Part shown: positions 6,718-11,097 of the stretch, piece by piece | Numbering within the stretch: the first letter of the stretch is position 1 | Layout: each line of letters opens with the position of its first letter | Origin: Desulfobacterales bacterium | GTDB lineage: Bacteria > Desulfobacterota > Desulfobacteria > Desulfobacterales > JAHEIW01 | DNA length: 11,097 nt | Assembly (NCBI GenBank): GCA_030145015.1 | Contig: JAQYWI010000175.1 | Coordinates: forward strand, 1 to 11,097 | Direction of reading: 5' to 3' | Notes under the pieces: generated by a model | What the model was told of the DNA's origin: nothing | Database searches by the model: none | What the model saw: the letters and a program-made list of their open reading frames with translations, nothing else | Made by a program: the position numbers and the translations under genes

Positions 6718-9700
6718 CAGGTCCACCCGGGGTTTGGCATCTGCGCTTTTATCAATTTCCGATTTGCAGTTGATGATCCGTTTGACTGTTATTGCGTGCA
6801 CGTTGACAAGCTGATCTTCGATACGTTTCGTGCGGTTTTTGGCAAGCGCCACCAGAGCGGCGTCTGTCGATGCCGACGTGGCGGGTTCTTTTTGAGGCCT
6901 GGTTTTATTTTTGTCTCCCTTGTCGTTTTCTCCGGTTTGTGCCGATGGGCTTCCGCTCAGAGCGGCGCGATCGCTTTCTGTGGCGACACCACACACAACA
7001 ACCTGTGCCTCCGGATGTTCCTTCAAGATAGCACCCACTCTTTGCAGGTAATCGATTGCGGCCTCATCGAGTTCAGCGCTTCCGGGCTCAAATAATATGG
7101 GGTTGAGACGAATCTTTGAAGCCTGTTCATATGCCATTTCGGCGAGAGAAATACCAATGCCGTAGGGACCCAGCATGTATTTTAGATAGGAAAGGGCCGA
7201 AGTTTGAAGGGTTTGGGCCAATACCTTGTTGACGGAGTCGGCAACGCTGAACTTGGGATTACTGATATCGCCGCTGATGGGAATATTCAGTTTTACATTG
7301 TTTTGTTTGTCGCGTAACAGCTTCAAGGCCGAATCAAGCGGCATACTCAGCTGAATTTTCCCTTTCTCCTCTTTTTCCGGATTCGGCGCTTTTACACTTT
7401 TTACCTTGGGGTTATAGAGCGTCAGGTTAATTGCGCCGTTAAGATTGTTCTGGTTGATTTTTAAGGGAATGTCAGCCTGCATTTCGCCGCTGATAAAACT
7501 GTATCCGGTGTTTTGGATGACATAGGGAGATAGAAGCGGCAAATTAAATGACTCGATTTTGCCGACCCAATCCAGGCTGAGTCGTTCGGCAAATGGCTGT
7601 ATGCTGCCATTGAGTGAAATACGGGCATCCTCTGTGTCGGAAATTTCCAATTTTACAGAAGCGGGCTGCTGCTGTCTGCTGTCGAGATCAGAAACACCGG
7701 CCTCCAGTATGTTCAGATCAATGCTGAAAGCCGGGCTGACACTCTCATCTTCGAACCGTACCAGATTGTCCCCGGTAATCTCAAGCTGTCCGATACGAAA
7801 CCCAAAACCGTTGGGCTCCTTTTTGGAAGATGTTTTAGGTTTTGCCTGATCTTTGGCGGCGGTTTGCTTTTTGGGGTCAGATGAAAAGAGATCCGTCCGA
7901 ATGGCTTCCAGTCTGCTAATCGCTGACAATTGCCCTTCCTTATTGCGGTGCAGTGAGGCCGTCAGATCTTTCAGTTTCACGGCGGCAATTGAAAGATCTT
8001 TTCTTTTTGTCAGCTGGATGTTTTGAATCGTTATTTTTTGAGTGCTAAATAAAGGCTTTGGTGCGGAAGATGATTTTTCGGCCTTTGCCGCTGTCACCAG
8101 ATCCAGGCCGTCGAAGGTGACGTCGGAAACCCCGACATCATCGATACCCTTAACTTTGATTGCCTGAAGCGCGACACTCTTCGCGTTCAGCAGGTTCACA
8201 TTGGTTTCCGGATAATGAATTTGTACATCTTTTAGACGAAAATCACCTTCTGCGGATAGGGAATTAAGGTCATTGGTCGCCCCCGAGTCCAACCGGCCTT
8301 TCCATGCCAGATCGGCGTGTTCAAAGTTGAGCTTTTGATCAAGCAGGTTCATTAACAGGCGGCCGCCGTTGAGCGTTCCATCTGCTATGATCCTTTGACC
8401 ATCCGTTTCTGTTGTTGAGGAAAATTGAAAGGTCCCGTTCCATCTGAGCTTTTCTTCGGCAAGATTTATCTCCGGATACTCGACCTTGACATCAAGAAGA
8501 CCCATCTGACCGTCTGTATTTATATTGGTGCTATCTTTCTCCCGGGCATAATCGAATTTTCCCTGCCAATCAAGGCCGGTGTGCGTGAGGTTCAATTTCT
8601 CCTGCAGTAGATTAATTGTCAAGGGACCACCGGCGAGATTGCCGTTTGCAATGATGCGTTGTTCACCGGCTTTTTGCGTAGAAGATAATTGTACCGTACC
8701 TTTCCAGGTAAGCTTTTTTTCGGCCAGTTTCGCATCCGGCAAATTCACTTTTGTATTCTGAAGAGTTAACGCGCTGTCTATGTTTAAATTTGCAGACCCA
8801 GGGATTTGTTCAAAGTTGACCTTGCCCTCCCAGGTCAGCGCTTCTTGCTGAATCTGCGGATCTTCATTTTGGGAAGCCATGGCTAACTGAGATCCATTCA
8901 GTCGGCCATTTGCAGCGATCTTCAGTGTTTGCGCAGTTTTTGGAATATCGATGCGCACAGCCCCATCCCAGTCAAGGCTTTTATTGGAGTAGTCGCTATC
9001 CTCGATCTGCATGCGCGCCTGATGCAGATTCAATCGACCTTTCTGATAGTGGCTGAAGCCGGTGTCAGCCGTTTGGCGGGTTTCAATGTTCAGGTCGGCG
9101 TCTATTCGGCCTTCAAGGCTTTTAAGGTGGGGCTTTAATAATCGGGCAAATGGCGCCAGGGACAGGCCCAGCAGTTTGATCCGGCCGGCGGCCGTTACGT
9201 CATTGCCGAATGGAGAAAGGTCTATTTGGAGCTGCAGCTTACCCTCATTAAGCTGACCCTCGAATTCCAGTCTGGCTTTGCGCTCAGGCATCCAGCTGCT
9301 CAGCTTTGAAATCCTGGCCTGATCTATTTTTAGGTCGGACGACAGTTGCGAACTGATAAATTTAATTTTGCTGTTTTTGACCGTTACTTGCTGAAGACCG
9401 AAATTCCAGGAAGAAGGCCCGGATTTTTCTTTTTGATCGGGCAGGTCGATTCCACCGATTTGCCAGCGGCCATCGCTAAGTTCCTTGATAACCAATTCTG
9501 TATCACTGATATTGAAACGTTCCAGAACAAAACGTTTGCGGATAAACGCCGACCAATCAATAATAAAGGTTGCCTCCGGAATATTAAGGGTCGTCTGCGT
9601 ACCGATTTTAACACGCATGCCGATTAAGGTTAGCCGGCGGGTGAAGGGATTGAAGTCCACATCCTCCACGATTACCTCATCCGCGCCCTGGTTTTCCAGG

Positions 9701-9846
9701 TAGCGTTCGATGCCGTAATCGATGCCCACCGGCAACATAATGAAAAACAAAGTCCCAACGACCACCAGCCCGACGAGGATCCAGAACCAGACTCTGTGAT
9801 GGATTTTCTTTTTAGTCGACTTGCTTTCTGATGATTGTTCTTGCAT
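6709..9846 (-). CDS. DUF748 / AsmA-like periplasmic protein with OmpA-like C-terminus
   Basis: Large envelope protein of 1045 residues. A basic N-terminus (TKKKIHHR) precedes one membrane segment (~20-39, WFWILVGLVVVGTLFFIMLPV), so most of it lies in the periplasm. An AsmA-like/DUF748 region begins at ~55 (VIVEDVDFNPFTRRLTLIGM). Residues 291-554 hold six repeats marked by LxWxG. A charged linker (~656-680) and a second conserved DUF748 stretch follow (~684-875; FGFRIGQLEITGDNLVRFEDESVSP, LDWVGKIESFNLPLLSPY). The C-terminus (~917-957, ILFEPGSAELDEAAIDYL…VVVCGVATESD) is OmpA-like, interrupted at ~962-996 by a low-complexity insert. Related AsmA-like proteins (YhdP, TamB) bridge the two membranes and move phospholipid; that role is inference here. 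The ATG at 9846 is the first in its frame (a TAA lies eight codons upstream), with only a weak AGAAAG site. Confidence 0.85.
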   Translation of the reverse strand: MQEQSSESKSTKKKIHHRVWFWILVGLVVVGTLFFIMLPVGIDYGIERYLENQGADEVIVEDVDFNPFTRRLTLIGMRVKIGTQTTLNIPEATFIIDWSAFIRKRFVLERFNISDTELVIKELSDGRWQIGGIDLPDQKEKSGPSSWNFGLQQVTVKNSKIKFISSQLSSDLKIDQARISKLSSWMPERKARLEFEGQLNEGKLQLQIDLSPFGNDVTAAGRIKLLGLSLAPFARLLKPHLKSLEGRIDADLNIETRQTADTGFSHYQKGRLNLHQARMQIEDSDYSNKSLDWDGAVRIDIPKTAQTLKIAANGRLNGSQLAMASQNEDPQIQQEALTWEGKVNFEQIPGSANLNIDSALTLQNTKVNLPDAKLAEKKLTWKGTVQLSSTQKAGEQRIIANGNLAGGPLTINLLQEKLNLTHTGLDWQGKFDYAREKDSTNINTDGQMGLLDVKVEYPEINLAEEKLRWNGTFQFSSTTETDGQRIIADGTLNGGRLLMNLLDQKLNFEHADLAWKGRLDSGATNDLNSLSAEGDFRLKDVQIHYPETNVNLLNAKSVALQAIKVKGIDDVGVSDVTFDGLDLVTAAKAEKSSSAPKPLFSTQKITIQNIQLTKRKDLSIAAVKLKDLTASLHRNKEGQLSAISRLEAIRTDLFSSDPKKQTAAKDQAKPKTSSKKEPNGFGFRIGQLEITGDNLVRFEDESVSPAFSIDLNILEAGVSDLDSRQQQPASVKLEISDTEDARISLNGSIQPFAERLSLDWVGKIESFNLPLLSPYVIQNTGYSFISGEMQADIPLKINQNNLNGAINLTLYNPKVKSVKAPNPEKEEKGKIQLSMPLDSALKLLRDKQNNVKLNIPISGDISNPKFSVADSVNKVLAQTLQTSALSYLKYMLGPYGIGISLAEMAYEQASKIRLNPILFEPGSAELDEAAIDYLQRVGAILKEHPEAQVVVCGVATESDRAALSGSPSAQTGENDKGDKNKTRPQKEPATSASTDAALVALAKNRTKRIEDQLVNVHAITVKRIINCKSEIDKSADAKPRVDLSI
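8185..8976 (-). repeat. Six-fold LxWxG protein repeat within the DUF748 gene
   Basis: LxWxG occurs at residues 291, 337, 379, 425, 467 and 513 (LDWDG, LTWEG, LTWKG, LDWQG, LRWNG, LAWKG). Spacings are 46, 42, 46, 42 and 46, so the true unit is an 88-residue pair present three times. The long members share QRIIA-G-L-GG and NLL-KLN; the short members share LxDVxVxYPE-NLAEEK. The second and third pairs are the most alike, which fits fairly recent tandem duplication. Counted by hand from the translation. Confidence 0.85.
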
Positions 9847-10120
9847 TGCAAAGGCTTTCTGTAAGGTTTATGCATGAGATAAAAAAAGCAAAAGAGGGGG
9901 CTTGCCGAACGTTTGAGGTCTTCGTAAATTAGCCTGGTCGCATTTTCAATTTTTCTCACTTGCAAACGGACCCTCTTTGCAATTTCTCTCCGGGCGACAA
10001 CCGCTTCTTTAAAACAATCTAAATCGATAAAACCCCAAGTCAAGATGGCATCCATGCTGAAAAATTAAAGATCCGATCACATGTTTAAATAATTGCGGAT
10101 CGAAATGCTTAAGCAAATTA
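9847..10120. other. Intergenic leader between the DUF748 gene and the MITE
   Basis: Together with the MITE this makes a ~415-bp stretch without a convincing gene. It contains a candidate promoter (10016-10043) and a ~160-base leader for the DUF748 gene. A minus-strand frame from 10055 is open here but has no ribosome site, continues into the DUF748 gene in another frame, and resembles nothing I know. A seven-T run (around 9880-9887, minus strand) follows only a 4-bp stem, too weak to call a terminator. Confidence 0.5.
10016..10043 (-). promoter_or_regulatory. Candidate sigma70-type promoter of the DUF748 gene
   Basis: On the minus strand, TTGACT (10038-10043), 16 bases, and TAGATT (10016-10021). 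The start would be near 10009, giving a leader of about 163 bases before the ATG at 9846, long for such a gene. Matches are good at -35 and fair at -10. Confidence 0.35.
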
Positions 10121-10262
10121 GAACCCATCTCAAAAATGTCTTTTGGCCCAATATCTTTGTTGGTGCCTAGTTTCAAATCCTCGACATACAACAGTATGCC
10201 TCCGGTTTGAAACTCGGCCCCGCCGCGATCTTGAACCAAAATCCTATTTTTGAGATGGGTTC
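10121..10262. mobile_element. 142-bp palindromic MITE-like element with 17-bp terminal inverted repeats and TA duplication
   Basis: GAACCCATCTCAAAAAT (10121-10137) is matched by its exact reverse complement at 10246-10262. TA flanks both ends (10119-10120 and 10263-10264), as expected of a 2-bp target duplication. The interior is also palindromic: AGTTTCAAA pairs with TTTGAAACT and CATAC with GTATG around a 4-base centre, with shorter matching blocks (TTTTGG, CAA, ATC, GCC) between, so each arm is 69 bases. It encodes no transposase and must have been moved by one elsewhere. TA duplication fits IS630/Tc1-mariner elements or the IS427 group of IS5; the family is inferred. It may also act as an RNA hairpin at the end of the RND transcript. 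Confidence 0.85.
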
Positions 10263-11097
10263 TAGCCCGTGCTCGCGGTTGAGGGCGCTTTTACGGCTTC
10301 CTTGGGCTTGCGTTTGAATTCACTCAGGCGTTGAAAAATCACAAAAAAGACCGGAACGAACAGGACCGCGAGGGCGGTGGAGGCCATCATGCCGCCGAAA
10401 ACCGCGGTGCCCACCGCCTGCTGGCTGGCGGAGCCGGCACCGGAGGCGAACACCAGCGGCAACACGCCAAAAATAAAGGAGAAGGCGGTCATCAGCACCG
10501 GTCGGAAGCGCAATTTTGCCGCTTCAGCCGCGGCTTCGACGATGTCTTTGCCCTGGGCGCGCAACTCCCGGGCGAATTCGACGATCAGAATGGCATTCTT
10601 GCTGGCCAGGGCAATCAGCAGCACAATACCGATCTGGGTATACAGGTTGTTGTCAAACCCGCGCATCACCAGGGCAATGGCGGTGCCCAGCAGGGCTACC
10701 GGCACGGCCATAATAATAATCGCCGGACTGGACCAGCTTTCGTACTGGGCGGAGAGCACCAGAAACACCAGAGTCAGCGCCAGGGCAAAGATCAGCATGG
10801 CTTCACCGCCGACCTGCTTTTCCTGAAAGGATATGCCGGACCATTCGAAGCCCATGGATGGCGGCAGTTTGGTATTGGCCATCTGTTCCATGAGCGTAAG
10901 AGCCTGGCTGGAGCTGAATCCAGGTGCCGGCTTGCCTCCGATTGTGGCCGCCGGGTAGAGATTAAAGCGAAAGACCACCTGAGGACCCAACGAATCCTCC
11001 ACATCGACCAGGGTGCCGATGGGCACCATCGCGCCGCTGTTGGTGCGCACCTCGAGCTGGTTGATATCCTGGGCCTGGACCCGGAATTGGGGTTCGG
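10262..11097 (-). CDS. RND efflux permease (HAE1/AcrB-type), C-terminal part (partial, runs off right edge)
   Basis: The last ~277 residues of a second AcrB-type permease; the start is beyond the right edge and the frame is open to 11097. It begins with PQFRVQAQDINQLEVRTNSGAMVPIG, the periplasmic porter segment, then FRFNLYPAATIGGKPAPGFSSSQAL, typical of HAE1 pumps. The final membrane block includes LIFALALTLVFLVLSAQYES, the conserved KNAILIVEFA motif, RFRPVLMTAFSFIFGVLPLVFASGAG, and TAVFGGMMASTALAVLFVPVFFV. A short basic tail ends in STASTG. Its TAG stop (10262-10264) is made by the TA target duplication plus the first base of the MITE; without the element the frame would stop at TAA at the same codon. 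It is visibly more G/C-rich than the genes between the two RND fragments. Its adaptor is not in the window. Confidence 0.94.
   Translation of the reverse strand, partial: EPQFRVQAQDINQLEVRTNSGAMVPIGTLVDVEDSLGPQVVFRFNLYPAATIGGKPAPGFSSSQALTLMEQMANTKLPPSMGFEWSGISFQEKQVGGEAMLIFALALTLVFLVLSAQYESWSSPAIIIMAVPVALLGTAIALVMRGFDNNLYTQIGIVLLIALASKNAILIVEFARELRAQGKDIVEAAAEAAKLRFRPVLMTAFSFIFGVLPLVFASGAGSASQQAVGTAVFGGMMASTALAVLFVPVFFVIFQRLSEFKRKPKEAVKAPSTASTG

Noticed and set aside
9841..9851. Small palindrome TTGCATTGCAA over the DUF748 start codon
   Set aside because: Only 5-bp arms; likely chance.
9876..9905. Possible rho-independent terminator (seven-T run on the minus strand)
   Set aside because: Only a 4-bp GCAA/TTGC stem with a 10-base loop can be drawn, and it would fall in the DUF748 leader, just before that gene.
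9672..10055. Minus-strand frame of 127 codons upstream of and into the DUF748 gene
   Set aside because: Half of it overlaps the well-supported DUF748 frame, no ribosome site precedes it, and the predicted promoter lies within its first codons.
10009..10239. Minus-strand frame of 76 codons across the MITE
   Set aside because: It starts inside the palindromic element, has no ribosome site, and owes its length to the element's sequence; no recognisable protein.

Overview
The window looks like a chromosomal stretch from a Gram-negative bacterium with a diderm envelope. It carries two tripartite-efflux (RND) permease fragments, an adaptor lipoprotein, a periplasmic lytic transglycosylase and an AsmA-like envelope protein. 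The flavour of the proteins (DUF3124 lipoprotein next to a KefB-like antiporter, DUF748 protein) suggests a Desulfobacterota-like organism; this is inference from general family knowledge, not a database result. No rRNA, tRNA, CRISPR array, phage gene or transposase is visible.

Layout. Positions 1-1453 (minus) hold the N-terminal half of an RND permease that runs off the left edge. Upstream of it, across a 126-bp gap filled by a heptamer-based inverted repeat, lies its likely adaptor lipoprotein (1580-2725, minus), behind a good sigma70-type promoter (2766-2795). Next come a DUF3124 lipoprotein (2862-3350) and a KefB/YbaL-type cation:proton antiporter (3347-4969), both minus, overlapping by 4 bp and read from a promoter in the 251-bp divergent gap at 4970-5220. 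Rightward from that gap is an MltF-type lytic transglycosylase (5221-6717, plus). It meets a 1045-residue DUF748/AsmA-like protein (6709-9846, minus) tail to tail with a 9-bp stop-end overlap. From 9847 to 10261 there is no convincing gene, but there is a likely promoter and a 142-bp palindromic MITE-like element (10121-10262) inserted in the stop codon of a second RND permease. The C-terminal part of that permease (10262-11097, minus) runs off the right edge.

Together the genes are an envelope-maintenance neighbourhood: two efflux systems, an ion antiporter with a lipoprotein partner, peptidoglycan remodelling and a large periplasm-spanning protein. All genes except the transglycosylase are on the minus strand, but the promoters and gaps divide them into at least four transcription units. 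I see no evidence for a novel multi-gene system. The freshest signals are the MITE in the stop codon, the heptamer element, and the six-fold 46/42-residue repeat inside the DUF748 protein.
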